In this document: positions 49,637-63,104 of the stretch, piece by piece
How positions within the stretch are numbered: position 1 is the first letter of the stretch
Layout: each line of letters starts with the position of its first letter
Source of the DNA: Quillaja saponaria
Taxonomy: Eukaryota; Streptophyta; Magnoliopsida; Fabales; Quillajaceae
Direction: 5' to 3'
Assembly: GCA_029379385.1 (NCBI GenBank)
Contig: CM055615.1
Coordinates: forward strand, 2,108,001 to 2,172,000
Length of the DNA stretch: 64,000 bases
The notes under the pieces: model-generated
The model's input: only the letters and a program-made list of their open reading frames with translations
Databases searched by the model: none
Told to the model about the DNA's origin: nothing
Made by a program: the position numbers and the translations under genes

Positions 49637-51273
49637 AATCCTTTGTTTCAGGCTTTCATCTGGGTAAGAGGAAACTGAGAGAGGCTTCGCGATTCAATTA
49701 GAAAGTGTGCTCCTTTGCACCGACTCATTTGCAAGTTTGCAACAGTGAGCAGCTCGTCTCCTTCAGTCGGTCTTGTAAATATTTTTTTTGACAAGTACAT
49801 CCACTTCGATAAAAATAAAAAATAAAAAATTCTCAAACATGAATAATCTTTTAGAATTTATCATTATCCGTATAATTAAATAGTTTGGTTTGCAATTATT
49901 AATTATAATTTTCCTTTCAAAACTACAAATTTATTTTTAAATATTTCTCCCTAAAAAAGCAATTGTGATTTCATTTCTAAAACTTTTTCTTTTTATTTAT
50001 TTATTTATTTTATCAATTATGTCCTTACTCTGTGAATTCATGACATGGCAAAAAATGCGAACATGGTGAAGATTTCAAGGTAGATTATGTATATGTGGTT
50101 ACTTGTTAGGCATGGCTATATAATAAAATATAAGATAAGAAATGAAATGAAAAGGTTGAATGAAAAAGGTAATTAGGATTTGGATCCTTTGATGTGGAAC
50201 ATGATTTATGTTATATATATGTTAAAGTGAGAAATAAACATTAATTTCTTCTAAAAACTGTATTTAATTTAAAAATAAATTTAAGTTTTAAAATTTTTTT
50301 GTTGAATTTTTCTTTTTTCATACATAATATTTTCATGTTGTTGTTGAAACATGAAAGGATCTTGATATTCTTAGGTAACTCTAATTAGAAAGAACATGAG
50401 TGATACACCAAGTTGAGTTTTATATAAAGTTTTAGAAAAGAAATCTCCAACTGCCAAACATGTTAATAAATGAAATCAAGAATGGAGGAAATAGAAATAA
50501 GCATGAGCAACAATAACATGATCAATACTTCATAAAAGATGAGTTTCATATAAAGTTGTTTTTCTATATGATCAATTGTTTTCATTCTTGACAACATAAC
50601 AAATTATTTCAATTTTTTGATAGGCTTTGGGTACCAATTATTGAACTTTAAAAGCAATCAATATGAAAGACAGTAGCTCACTTGCAATTGTAGAATTGTC
50701 TACACTAAACTCATCCATAGTTCTGATTATATAAGAGATATCTATTAGTCATTACATGCTAGTCATTCAAATATGTAGGCAGACATGCAAAAGAGGGAAA
50801 ATATTGAGTTAAAATAGTACCGTTCTTGAGCATAAAACTAACATATAACATAATCAACGAAAATGTCTTTTAATTGGGGTCATAAATGACTTTCAAGTTC
50901 ATAAGGAAACAGAGTATCAGGCAAGGAGGAAAGCCGTAATTTAATTAGAAGAAAGGATAAAGATGAAATAGTGTATTTTTTGTTATGGAATCTAAAAGTA
51001 AATGATAATCTATAATCCTACATTCAAAAGAAACACAAATGGAGTACTTAAGAAATAAGTATTAGGTGAAATCTATTAGAAATGTCCAAACAAGTGTCTA
51101 ACAAAATATCTATTTTGAGAAGAGTAAGTTGTGTTCAACCTCACTGTGAATATAGAAGCTACTAATATTTGGGAAAGAATAGTAAGATTTTATTCATTTC
51201 ATTTTTGATATGGTAAGGAGAAATAACATCACCAGAGACAGCTGTACTGGAAAAAAGCTTGTTTTGAAATGGT
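49637..51273. other. AT-rich DNA upstream of PTRE1
   Basis: The first 150 bp should contain the PTRE1 promoter and leader. Beyond that the sequence is AT-rich and no gene was recognised. Confidence 0.45.
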
Positions 51274-51299
51274 AAGGAAAAAAAAAAAAAAAAAAAAAA
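51274..51299. repeat. Poly-A tract
   Basis: A run of more than 20 A, just before the CACTA-end fragment. Confidence 0.85.
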
Positions 51300-51469
51300 C
51301 CTATATCACCTATTCTAGTTGGTCAGAAAGTTAGATAAATAACTACGACCAAAATTGGTTGGTCGTTATAATTCTGACGATCTTACTAGGTTAGTCGGTA
51401 AAATAGTTGGTATTGATGATCATTACTAACTAATTATAGTTAATCGGTAAAGCTCACTTTTCTTGTAGT
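51300..51469. mobile_element. Fragment of a CACTA-element right end
   Basis: The segment ends CTCACTTTTCTTGTAGTG; reversed this is CACTACAAGAAAAGTGAG, a classic CACTA terminus. Ahead of it are repeated TTGGT(C/T)GTTA / TTAGTCGGTAAA-type motifs like subterminal repeats. No matching left end was found. Confidence 0.55.
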
Positions 51470-51699
51470 GAATTAAAGCAGTCTCGACTGAAAGTGGTTT
51501 CTGATGACCATAACATCTCGACAAAAGGAAATATTTAACCTCATATTTCAGTTTTTTTCTTACAAAAAGATTGAACAATTGAGTATGATGTAAACTATAA
51601 AATTAAGACATGGCTGAATAAGTGGCAAAATGTTTCAAAAGTTTTATGTGATTTTAAAATCTCCAATAAATTGAAAGAAAAATTTTCTGAGACAGTCAT

Positions 51700-52029
51700 A
51701 GGGGTGGAGTTCGAATCGAATAATTTTGAATAGAGCATTATTCGAATTCTTGTACTCAAATTCTAATTTGAACTCGAATAATATATTTGTTAATATATTC
51801 AATTTTTTAAAGGGTATTTTGATAAAAAAATAAAAATAAAAAATAATTTTTTATTTAAACTTTTTAATAAAAAAATATTATTTGGAATATTAATTTGAAT
51901 TCGAATAATATTTAAAATTATTTTTTGAATATCGAATCGAATAATACATGATTTGAATTCAAATTCGAATCAAATTAAAAAAATTAATTCGAATATGAAT
52001 CCTGATTATCTGGTTAGCATTCCACCCCT
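51700..52029. mobile_element. hAT-like MITE, 330 bp
   Basis: Flanked by AGTCAT (51694–51699 and 52030–52035). The ends are AGGGGTGGAGTTCGAATC and, reversed, AGGGGTGGAATGC. The interior is built of ATTCGAATTCGAAT-like repeats. The AGGGGTGG end is typical of plant hAT MITEs, but the visible target duplication is 6 bp rather than 8, so the superfamily is tentative. Similar decayed interiors are seen near 3770–3960 and 11520–11660. Confidence 0.75.
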
Positions 52030-52114
52030 AGTCATGAGATCGATGATGTTGTATGGTTTCAAAAGTTAGAGTGACTGAGATGCGAATATTGAGATGGATG
52101 ACATGACATACAAG

Positions 52115-52141
52115 AAAAATATATATATATATATATATATA
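52115..52141. repeat. (AT)n microsatellite
   Basis: A run of alternating A and T in otherwise anonymous DNA. Confidence 0.8.
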
Positions 52142-52737
52142 TCTATGAAATAAAGAGATAAGTAGGAAGGTAGACGTTGTACCTATTGAGGAGAAAATGA
52201 GAAATTAAAGAACTGTGTATCAGTGTTTTAACATATCTCACGTAAGCCCGTTGATGTTATAGTTAAGAGATGACTTGATGCAGCAAACATGGTTAGACAT
52301 GATATGAGAGAGACCAAGAATTACATGTGAGAATAATATTATTGCTCTGAACATCAATAAAAATTACACATTGGGTAGATGCAAATGGAAGAAAATATAT
52401 AATCGATCCCAACTAGTATAGATTTAAGCCTTAGTTGCATTGGTAGAAATAGTTATAATAGTATTCGAGCTGAACTACTAGTAACACTATAAGAACATTT
52501 TTAAAAAATAGGAGATTGCTACATGAAGGAAATTCCTCTAGCATGAACGAGTTTCACATAGAGTCCACTCCCCCTCCTCTTTGATTCTTAATTAATCTAA
52601 ACTAATACACCCTTGCAAATTATACATATTCTGTACACCGTCTTCCTTTACAGTATATGTGGATTGAAGAAATAAAAAAGGGTGACATTCAATGTCACTC
52701 ACATTTATATACATTGCAACATGGTTCCAAAATGACC

Positions 52738-53199
52738 TTAGACATTAGCCTCAGCCTGGTGTCTTCCAGTAGCTCTAATATAACAGAAAACCGCCACCAA
52801 GAATGTGGTTGCTAGCCCTCCAAGAATTACACCTCCACCTGCTACTGATTTATCAAACATTGAATGGTGATGATGCTTTATCAAGTGCCCTTGAGAACTC
52901 AAAATTTCTTCAGTATTTGGCTCATCAATGGAGTTCTGTTTATGTTCTTCTCCACTATGTGATGCTTTAGATGGGCTTAGACTAGGTGTGGCAGAGGATC
53001 CAATTACAACCTCCTCATGCTGGTGCTTACCAAGTTTCCTTATAACAGGTGCTTCTGCTTTGTACAATCTTTGGGAATTAGATGGACTAGGACTTGGACT
53101 GGGTGCAGATTGGACCATGATTTGAGGTTTATGGCTAGCCATGGCTAGACCCACTAAAGCATTTGATAAAATGAAACAAAGGAAGAGGATTTGAGACAT
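52738..53199 (-). CDS. Small single-exon membrane protein, Ser/Pro-rich, function unknown
   Basis: An uninterrupted frame of 153 residues. Residues 1–21 (MSQILFLCFILSNALVGLAM) form a signal peptide. Next comes SAPSPSPSPSNS, an arabinogalactan-protein-like motif for proline hydroxylation, then a charged central region with KHQHEEVV and the run IKHHHHSMFDKSV. A glycine-rich hydrophobic segment at about 120–142 (GGGVILGGLATTFLVAVFCY) is a likely single transmembrane helix, followed by a short basic tail (RATGRH). This predicts a type I membrane protein with a glycosylated extracellular part. I do not recognise a named family. The ATG is preceded on the minus strand by a TATATAAA box at 53278–53271, about 75 bp upstream, which supports the start. 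No frame damage; codon use is gene-like. Confidence 0.8.
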   Translation of the reverse strand: MSQILFLCFILSNALVGLAMASHKPQIMVQSAPSPSPSPSNSQRLYKAEAPVIRKLGKHQHEEVVIGSSATPSLSPSKASHSGEEHKQNSIDEPNTEEILSSQGHLIKHHHHSMFDKSVAGGGVILGGLATTFLVAVFCYIRATGRHQAEANV

Positions 53200-53270
53200 T
53201 TTTTAATAAAGGGTACCTGAAGAAGATACTGTATGACTTTGAGGCTATGGAGGAAGAAGGTAAAGTTGGG

Positions 53271-53278
53271 TTTATATA
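53271..53278 (-). promoter_or_regulatory. TATA box of the small membrane protein gene
   Basis: TATATAAA on the minus strand, 72–79 bp upstream of the start codon at 53199. Confidence 0.6.
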
Positions 53279-53459
53279 CAGGCTTTTGTTTTTGCATTAT
53301 GTAAGCAGATCCTAAAATTGTGTGGTTTGATGGAAATTTCCAGTTATAATTTATTGAATTCTTTTGAGTTTCAATCAATTTGTTTTTATTGAGATGTCCT
53401 TGGAAGGGAAGAAACAGAGGAAGGTACACGTGCATGGAGGCATTAGAATAGTACATTTA

Positions 53460-56400
53460 CAACTAAGATTTGAATTCAGGGAACAAGATCCCTAATATGT
53501 TTATTTGTCAAGTTCTTTTTGTATACTATTTGATTTTTAAAATTATTTTTATAAGAATCAAAGGCTCTGGTTCCTATTTGATAATTAAGTGAGAAGATGA
53601 TCAGAAGGTGCTTAATTTTCAAAGACAAGATTTGCTTGCAACAGTGTCTAGGCAGAATTTGATCATAGACCCACATCATTTCAATGAAGCCAAGAGTCTT
53701 TACTAATAAGCCAACACATTTAACTATTTTTCAATGTTAATTGATTCAAGTAAAAAAAATTTGGTTTGTATAGAATCGAATCTTGTTTTCACTGTAAGGC
53801 TTATAGGAAGGGAGAGAGCTATCTCCGGTTATGTAACTCATAAATCCAATCGACTTTGCATGAAAAATAAAAAAAATCTTAATGTCATATCTATTTTACC
53901 AATTGCAGCAAAGTGTTAGGGACTGAAATAATAAAAGAAATAAACTGGTAAATAACTTTGGTACTTTGGGATTTGCACATTTACTAATTTGTATTTTTGT
54001 GTTTAGAATGGAGAAACGCAGAAGGTTCTTAAGGGAAATTTAGAGAAACACAGGCATCTATTTCTAATATTTTGGGCGAGGAAGGGAAACAAAGGAACAA
54101 CCTTTGTTCAAACACTGTCTTTACCATGTCACTCCCTTGTTTTTAGGAAATTAGCAATTTAGCATAAACACAAATAGGAACTGCTTCAAATAAACAAGAA
54201 ATATTAGACATATTAAGTAAAAGATCCATTTCTATTTGTTTTAGTAGGATACTAAAGAGAGCAGAATGAAAAATAAGAGGATGGGTATTATTAAAATTTT
54301 AACCCTAACAAAACTTTTACACTAAAGATAAGATGAAAATTAATGGGGTGAAGATGTGACAGTAAAAAAGTTGATATCATTTGAGCCTTTTTTATTGTGA
54401 ATGTGGATTATATTTAAGAAATCTCTATAATAATACCTAAAATTATTAGTTTTTGTACAAGTTGACTTTTATATATTTTATTTTTAATAGAAATATTGTA
54501 TATATATAAAAATGGAAGGGTAATTCAAAACAAAAATTAGTATTTTCTTATTCCTTTTAGGCTCCTATTTTGAGCTTTTACTTCTACAAAGAAGAGAGCC
54601 CAATTTTTTTTTCTTCATTTTCAATTGTCTCTATTGAGCACCAAAATAGAAGCAAATTAAGACTATTCATTTTCTGTCATCATTCACTCTCCTCTCCATA
54701 CCAAATACAGCCTTTATTACAATTCAAAGGTCAAGGGTTTTATTATCATTTTTTTTTTGTGCTGTTGTCTACTTGAAGGTATACAAGATGCATTCAATAT
54801 CTATACAAAGTTTAAATTTTATAAAATAAAATAGAAAACCATAAACATTCATGGGAAGAAAAAATGTTGCAATCAGACAAAGCAGACCAAAAACATCTTC
54901 AAAATGGTATAGAAAAAAAATTTCAGTTCCTTCATATGCAATTATGCAGTAACTTGTTTAGTATTCTAGATGCTTATTGCCTGCTGAAATGCATCCCAAG
55001 ACAGTGAGACATACCTACACTTAGCAATGAATGAGAAAAAATTGTTGTTTGGTTCATTTGTATAATTACAGAGGAACTTTATAGTATTCAGGAATATATA
55101 TGTGTTTATATACTATGCAATATAAGATACGTTATCAGTTCATTTACAAGTTAAACTTGATAAAGAGGTTGTGCAATATGATATATTTATTTTTTTGGTA
55201 CATTGAAAGCGTTCGAACTCAGTATTAGGGGGTGAAAGGATAAGTACCAACTACTTGAACTAAATTTTCGGTAGTAATTAGATATATTTTTTATTGAGTT
55301 GGCCTAATATATAATTTTTTTTTTAATTTTAAATAAAAATGCAATTTACACAAGTTGTTCAAACTCAAGACCCCATATTTTAATATCATAAAATTATTAT
55401 CTATTATTTTATATTTCATTTTAAAACAAAGACTATTAACTACATCATGGAATCTTTATCCTACATTAATGGTAATGTTGTGAGAATCAAAGACAAGATG
55501 CAGAGTCCATAAATCTTGAGCTACTAAGCTGTTGTTACACCATTTGTTTATAAAAATGAAATAGGTAAAGAATAATAGAAGAGGCCCTTTGTGAAGGAAA
55601 CAGCCTGTTCCTTTAACTCACATTGGTGTTAGTAGCCCACTGCAGAGTACTTTTTGATTAAATTAGTTTGTCAATTGCTGTCTGCATTTTGGGATTGTGA
55701 TCAAATTAGGTCACTGCTTATCACAGCTTATTGAGTGTTGTAATAAGTATTTAAACATGATATGTATAATGCCAGCTAATACATTAGAAAGGAAAGCAAC
55801 AAGCTACCAATGTCACATGCACCTAGCCTTGAGGATTGATGCTCTTGTTAAAATATTATGTCTTATTTTTTTTTATAATACGAGTGAAATATATTCGTAT
55901 CTGAAGCTACCAATACGAAAATGTAGATCAATCCTCAGAGCTGGACAAGTGGCCAGCAGCCCCACACTGGAACCCTCTATAAAGTGAGGTACCCCAACTT
56001 GTAAGGGTTATCAATTTTTCTATATTTTCTTAAATACTCTCTTTTTTCTATCCTCAATTACCAACTACTAACTTTACCATCGAGAGTCTTGGGCTCTACC
56101 TAGCCTTTCTTTTTGTGTCTGTTTCATGCTCCAAGTCTTCGGACTTTGAGAACTCCAGCTCGACAACTTAAGGCCCCATCTTAAACATTGACCATAGACT
56201 TAACAAATTTGATTCACCACACGAAATTGGATACTGCTATTTGGTATTTTGGGATACAGTTACTTTACACACATCAAACTAGTTTCAAGAGGTAGATTGT
56301 AGATCATTTTTAAGTTATGCAACAAAAAAAGAAAAAGAGAGAGCAGTATAAGTTACACCAATTTTCAAAACAATTTTCAAAAACAGGGCACAGTTAGATA

Positions 56401-57059
56401 TTCACTAATTTCAAGATACAGATTTCGAATATAAGTATTTTTATAGCGAGACGAACAAATTTACCATTGAACTAACTCATTATTGATTGTAGATATTTTT
56501 GTATTCCATTGCATTGCATTGTAGTGAAGTGTGCTTATTGTACTCTGACTCAAAAGTTCCACAAAACTGGCAATTTTTATCTGGTCTTCCTCCACTTTGA
56601 ATGGTTGACCTCCTCACCTGTCCCTTTTTCTATCCAGTTTATGATCGTGCCCTCTAAAAGTAAAAACCTGTTGTAAGTTACAACACTTATTAGTTAGGCA
56701 AAAAGCAATCATATCTAGAAGCATTTGTGATTTGTCAATGAGGTCAACCTTCAAATCCTTCTTAGCTTCTGACCTCCACATCTTTTTCCTCCTTAAGCAT
56801 GAGTATTTTAGTAGTGGGCTATTCTATTCAGCTTGTTGAACCCACTAAAATCCACTTAATTAGTGAACTTTATTTTTTGTTTATAGATAGCTGAAAAAAA
56901 AGATAGCTATCACTACTAGAGAATATAAATCATTAGATTCTACTTACTTTAGATAGAAGATTTGGGGTTTAGCACAGTACTATCCACAGCTTGTTTGGAT
57001 TAATTAAAGATAAGATACATTTGTTTGGTTTGTGGATAAGCTACTCACACATCAAGTAA
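53460..57059. other. AT-rich intergenic DNA
   Basis: No gene recognised. Near 55820–55940 GAGGATTGAT and its reverse complement ATCAATCCTC lie about 100 bp apart, a possible hairpin. Other short open frames have no recognisable domain. Confidence 0.45.
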
Positions 57060-57062
57060 GTG

Positions 57063-58863
57063 CACTAAAAGAAGAGAAAAACAAAATAATCTATTGAATG
57101 ATTTAACGATGGAAATGTCTGTGGTTAAAAATAGGAAAAATTTAGTGACAAAAATTCACTATGGTAATGTCTATCGCTAAAAGTACCGAAGGATTTAGTG
57201 ACAAAAATTCCATCCTAAAAGAAGGGGAAACCAGAAAAAATTAGCAACAAATTTCCATCGTTAAAAGATGAGAAGTCAAAATTTGAATAAACACAACGGA
57301 TTATCGTTGCTAATTATATTTGAGATTTTTTCACCAATCAAAACCCTTTTCTTCTCCACAACCCTGCACACATTTTTCTCCATTGTCTCATCCCTCTGGT
57401 TCACCAGCCAGATCTAAGTTTTTCGACAACTAGAACTCTATTTTCCAGTCATTCAAGCTCTCCTATACCATCAACTTTTTAACAGTTTAGTTTTTCAAAT
57501 TTGAGACATGTAAGAGATGTTGTTATGGATTTCAGGATTTTTAACATTTGTGAAATTTGATGTTGAATATATTATTTGTAATTTTTTTTTATTGTTGTTA
57601 TTATTAGATTAGTTTAGTTTATGATGAATAAATTAGCTACTAGTTTGGTTTAAATTTTTTAGAGTAAGGTTTTGAATAATTTTTAAAAATTGTTATAATT
57701 TTTTTATGATTATATTGTGTTTTAGGTTGATTGTAGACAGAATTGTGAGACTAGTTTAGGATTTTGATAGAAAAATTGAGTTTTGGTGTTTGTGAGTGAA
57801 AATTGAAAATTTTGGATCAAAACTAAATTTAAAATGCATGATTCACGTATCGGTTGTGCTTAGATATTGATTTCTCGTTTGGTTATTTGAATTGATGATT
57901 AGTGTTGATATATATTTGGATTTTGAAAGAGTTGGATTTAATGAATTCTTTTTGGAACCGATTATGCTTAATTGGATAAATCAAATTATGTGGAATAAAT
58001 TGGTATAGTATTTATGTTGTAAAAATAAGAATTGTTAATTAATTATTTGTTGTAATAATTAATAATATAATTAAATTGTAAAATAAATTGGGGGTCTATA
58101 CGTGTGTGGATTTTTTGAATTTTGAAAAAGTTATATTAAGTTTTTTTTTAATTTGTGCTTCAGGTTTTTATTGTAGTTATAACATTAAAAATATCATTTT
58201 TTGAACATATTTGTTAGATTACTACATTGATTAGTGTTACAATTATTGTTAGATTATTAGGCTTTGTTGATAAATTTGTTAATTTATTGTTATAATATTT
58301 TTTTAGAAGAAGTAGTGGTTTATCTGATATTAAAGTTATACACACACCCACAGGGCGGGACCCAAGTGGTACTCAAGTGGTAAAGCCCGCTTGAGTGGTT
58401 GGAGAGTTTCTATAATCTTAAGATTCGAGTCTATATGAAAACACTTGTGGGGAGGGACATTCTCTAACCCTGAACGAGATTAGGCTCACACTTAAAAGAT
58501 GTGAGAAAACTCATAAAAAAATATTACAGTTATACGCACACTAAAAATTCATATTCTCATTCAAGAATCATTACTAATGATCAATTAATTAAATTATGTA
58601 TGAAAGTGCTTATGTAAATTTACTTTTCTTTTACTCATTAATAAGTTGAAGATGAAAATAATGAGGACGAGGATGTACCAGAAGACAAGAATCTTGGCGT
58701 AAATTAGCATGTAGTTTTTAGTTAATATTTAGAATTTGGTTTGATATGTTTGACTTATGTCAATTGCTTGGTTATTTTTGAAATTGGATACGATAAACAT
58801 GTATATTTGTTGATTTAATGTCAACTATTGGCAACACTATTTTTTTCTAGTAGTGGACTAGTG
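57063..58863. mobile_element. CACTA-like element, about 1.8 kb
   Basis: The left end is CACTAAAAGAAGAGAAAAAC and the right end, reversed, is CACTAGTCCACTACTAGAAA. GTG flanks both sides (57060–57062, 58864–58866), a 3-bp target duplication. Subterminal repeats of the TTTAGTGACAAAAATTC and CCATCGTTAAAA type occupy 57100–57270. A short coding-like scrap near 58650–58710 reads DENNEDEDVPEDKNLGVN before a stop. No transposase gene, so non-autonomous. It has been invaded by a SINE (58348–58522). Confidence 0.6.
58348..58522 (+). mobile_element. tRNA-derived SINE
   Basis: A 175-bp insertion with RNA polymerase III boxes: A-box-like sequence in ACTCAAGTGGTAAAGC (about 58371–58386) and B-box AGATTCGAGTCT (58421–58432), about 35 bp apart. 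The 3' end is a short A-run (CATAAAAAAAT). It is flanked by 19-bp direct repeats, 58329–58347 and 58523–58541, matching at 17 positions (core AGTTATAC(A/G)CACAC), as expected for L1-type target-primed insertion. Confidence 0.82.
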
Positions 58864-58866
58864 GTG

Positions 58867-61800
58867 ACATGCATATGTTGTCCTCTCTTTGACTTCAATT
58901 TTGGAAGAATCTTACTCAATATATAGTACTCTAATGTTAAGATTGTCTTTTTTGTTACATGCCTTGCATTCCATGCATCCTATCCGTCGAGCTTGATAAT
59001 GTTTGATCAGTATCAATTGTTAAGGGTCAAGATGCTTTGCAATATATTTTTACCACTAAAGAGACTGGTCTGAAAGTTCAGTACTTCTTCCTGTTTACAA
59101 TTATTAAGTAACGTGCTCAGCAGGAACTTGGAATTAGGCACCACTAAAAACCACAACAACGCATTAAAATCATGCATCAACATCATTAAGTCATTGTCGA
59201 ATATATATATATATATATATGACAAAGGCACAACCAAATTTGCAGATGCATAGTGGGCTTGACATGTTGAGGTCTGTTCATATTGCATGAGCACCAGGAG
59301 GTCCTATATGCAACATTTTCCACATTCTGCAACGTGATGCAATATTGCTGCAGATACAAAATGAAACTGGGGCTGCAGCGTGCTTCATGAGCACAATTGA
59401 AAAGACTTATGGTCCCAACCCCTACACAAGTGGCAAATATTCTCATAAATATTCAAGTACCTTGTATAGTTGTATTTATCCATGGACCATGGAAATGTGA
59501 GAAATTATATGGGATAAATTTATTACAAGCAAGAAAATGATACACGTATATGTGAACATTGATTGATTGACATTACTTCCAACCAAGAATTTCAGAAAGA
59601 CACCCACTTTAATTTAATCACTACTTAAGCATTTCATCACATTTAGAATGTGGAAATTAAGTAAAAAACACTTGCAAATAATTTCAACTACTACACTGAA
59701 AAAATAATAAACAAAATAAAGGCCACTACATTATTACTTTGCCATAATACCTTATTTTTTAATAAGGGACGAGAAGGGAATCAAGAAATTATAATGATAA
59801 TTTGATATCATGTTGGGTTGATCAATTTCAAATAATTTAAGGATCGTATTTTTCTTAAAATAGTTCATAATTTATTAATATTATATCATATGAGATTCAT
59901 ATCGATCCATAAATAAACACATAAAATCAATATAATGCTAAATGAAAAACATAAAATGATATCCGCTCATTCCCCTCACCTTTTTCATTCCCTCAAAAAC
60001 TCCTAAACAAAACTTGAAGTACAAGGCACATCACATTAAAGCACACTCACATAGCTTGTGGCTCGTGCTTCATTCTTTTCCTTTTGTTTGCTTATTCTAG
60101 CTAGTGAATATATTCCTTGAAATGAGACTAGCTTGCCCCATCTCTAGATTCCTTTTTTAAAAATAAAAAATGCCAAAGATATTGGAATCTGAATGATACC
60201 CAAGAAACTGCATCACCAAACTGTGTTCCATCTAAGAAACTAACAATCATATCTATCCACCTCTACTTCAAATAAATAACGAATATTAAAAAGGAATTTG
60301 AATTCTCTATAGCTCCTGTTTTAAAATAATAAAATGAGTCATGTTTCTTAGTTAAATTATGACCATATATCTGCATATATACGATAAATACTATCATTTA
60401 TATTTAGTAAATAAAAAAGTGTATATACTATCGTGTAAATAACATTATTCTCATTTAATAAACAAGTGAATTGTACTTTGATAGTATATTATAAGTATGT
60501 TCAAAGTTTATGGATAATCATAGTTTAAGAAATGAAAGGAATAATAGACTAAAAGGATTCAAATCCATCAAGATTTTTATGGAAGGAATAACATTTATGG
60601 AGGGTTTCTTGCAAGGATCTTAATTATTGATCAAACTGATTGGTTCCATTTGATAGTTTCCCAGAAGTGATCATAACAAAACCAATATAAACAAATGGAG
60701 CATTAAACATTGAGTAGCTTAATTATACCATCATGTAACTTTGAGAATCCTTTTATTTGCAATCTCATAAATTTAGTAATTGTAACCCATACCCAGGCCA
60801 CTAATTTGCTTGCACCATAAGCATTCAGATTTGATTAATCCCAATATGTTTAAAAAGTTGACAGAATACTTATACAAGATGTAACTTTATACTGATCTAA
60901 TTGAAAGTGGGTTTGGCCACACAACCTCAACCACATTCCATGGAATTGAATCATATATCATGAGCCTCTCGTTGACTGCCATCGTATTTGATATGATTTG
61001 GAAAAATTGTGGCCCAGTTTGACTAAAAAGTTGAATTATGTCACTCGTGCGTAAAACACTTCTTATCCCCCAAGAGCATGATATGACTCACAAAAAGGTT
61101 TGGCTTCTGTTCATTTCCCTTCTGTTGATTGGAGGCTATCAGTTCCTACCAGTCATCCATCGTTAGTACGGATTTTATCTTATCTTTTTTTTTCTTTCTT
61201 TTTTGTTCTATGTTTTTTTTTTTTTTTTTTAAAAAAAAACTAGAAAGTTTTTATGTATAACAAAAAGCAAATCACCCTGTATATAGTAAAATAACATTAC
61301 AATATATAGTTTAACCGATTAGTATTCAAGTTTAATTATATATATATATATAAATTTCAAATTCGAATATGAAAAAATAATTATTCGTCCATATTTCACA
61401 AAATTAATATCTTTATTTAGGATGATCCTAAAGCCTACAGTAGGATATATCCTCGGTTGAGAATTGTTTATAAAACAAGAGATGTGTGACTCGTTCCTTT
61501 AATATACATTTACACTTAATACTAGGATAGCGTTATTGTCATAGTCAAAATGCTTAATGCCACAATTTTTTAACTGTAAAATATTGTGAATAGATTAAAT
61601 ATAAAATTGCATTAAACTAAAAATGTGAAACCTAAAATAAATATGTTATATCTTCCCAACCCGTTCATCTTCCATCATCTTCCTTCTTATGTTCTTCACT
61701 CTATTTTCTGCCTTAATGTTATGAATTGACAAATTAATTAATTTCTCTTCTTTTTTTTTTCTTTTTTTTGGTTCAGTTATGCTAATTTTGAAAGTTTAAG

Positions 61801-62885
61801 GTTGTGTACTCATATCGGTGGTGAAGGAGAATACATGATTCAGACATGGCCGAAACTTACATACAAAAAGAAAGAAAGGACAATGACTGAATTTTTACTT
61901 TAGCATTCTCATTGTTTTGCTTAAAGTGATAAACTGATAATAAACTCAAAGAGTTATAAAATAAAAATTTAACAACAACTAGCCATAAGAAGAGAAAGAG
62001 GTATATAGTTAGCACTCATTAAAGAGTTGCAGTGTGAGAATGAATCTGATTGATGAAAAATAAATAAGAAAAAGAAAGAGTTTGATGAAAGATAAATAAA
62101 AAAGAGCAAAAGTAGAAGTGTATTTTAGGAATGATAAAATTTATCACATTTAATAAGTTGTGACTATAAAAATTGGTTGTGACAATAAGGTTATGTTTAT
62201 CATAATTGTAATATTATTTATTTCATATATTATTATTTAGAAAATAATAATTTATAAAAATTGTATTTAATATAAATTAATAAGTTCTAAGGACACCAAC
62301 TCATACATCTTTTTAGTTGATTATTTATTCCTTTCCCAATCAAAGTGGACACCAAAAAGTCTCAAACCACCTACGGTGTATGCTTTAAAATAATATGGGT
62401 CTCCATTCCACTAGCTAGCTATGTCTTATGCATGTGATTTGTAGCACTTAGATTGCCTTGGGAATAGAAAATTTTAACTTTAAGGACTGAATTGGAAGTA
62501 TAAATTAATTTACTAATTAAGCAATTCCAAACACACCTTAAAGCAATTAAAAATGGTGATTCTCCATTAGTTAATTAGGAACTAATTAATTTACCATTGT
62601 AACGATTCATCAAATTCTGAATGGCAATCTCTTCCAAGTGAGACTAGATTCGAAAAACCAACTAAATCATGGAGAATGATAGCATGAGTCCATGAATGTA
62701 CATTTGATTTAAAAAAATATAAGACAGAATTCACCGTTTCCATTAATTTCATTCATCTACTTATTTTTTTATTTTACTTTTTCTATATTAATATTATTAT
62801 TTTGCTAATGGAGATATTATGATTTCTATATAGAAAAACATGTCATTAGTTTGTTGTTGCTTTAATTCGTTCTTAAATCTAATAA
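58867..62885. other. AT-rich intergenic DNA
   Basis: No gene recognised. Includes an (AT)n run at 59199–59220, poly-T/poly-A at about 61210–61240 and another AT run at 61336–61351. Small open frames at 59013–59446 are without recognisable domains. Confidence 0.45.
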
Positions 62886-63104
62886 CTCGTTTGGTGGATA
62901 TAATAAAATAGTATAAGATAATCTAATTAGCTTTTATACACCATTTGATAATAACAAGATAGTATAACTTATACTTATAATATGTCTGACAGTATGAAGC
63001 TATACAGTGAGAATGAGAAGAATAAAATAGTAGTATAATCATACATCCTAATACATTATATAATTTTATACTATATAATTTTATACGATGCATCAAACAA
63101 GCCC
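62886..63104. mobile_element. Possible Tourist-like MITE, about 220 bp
   Basis: Ends in CTCGTTTGGTGGATA on the left and, reversed, GGGCTTGTTTGATGC on the right, with TAA on both sides (62883–62885, 63105–63107). The interior is rich in ATAGTATAA-like motifs. Ends align imperfectly, so the assignment is tentative. Confidence 0.45.
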
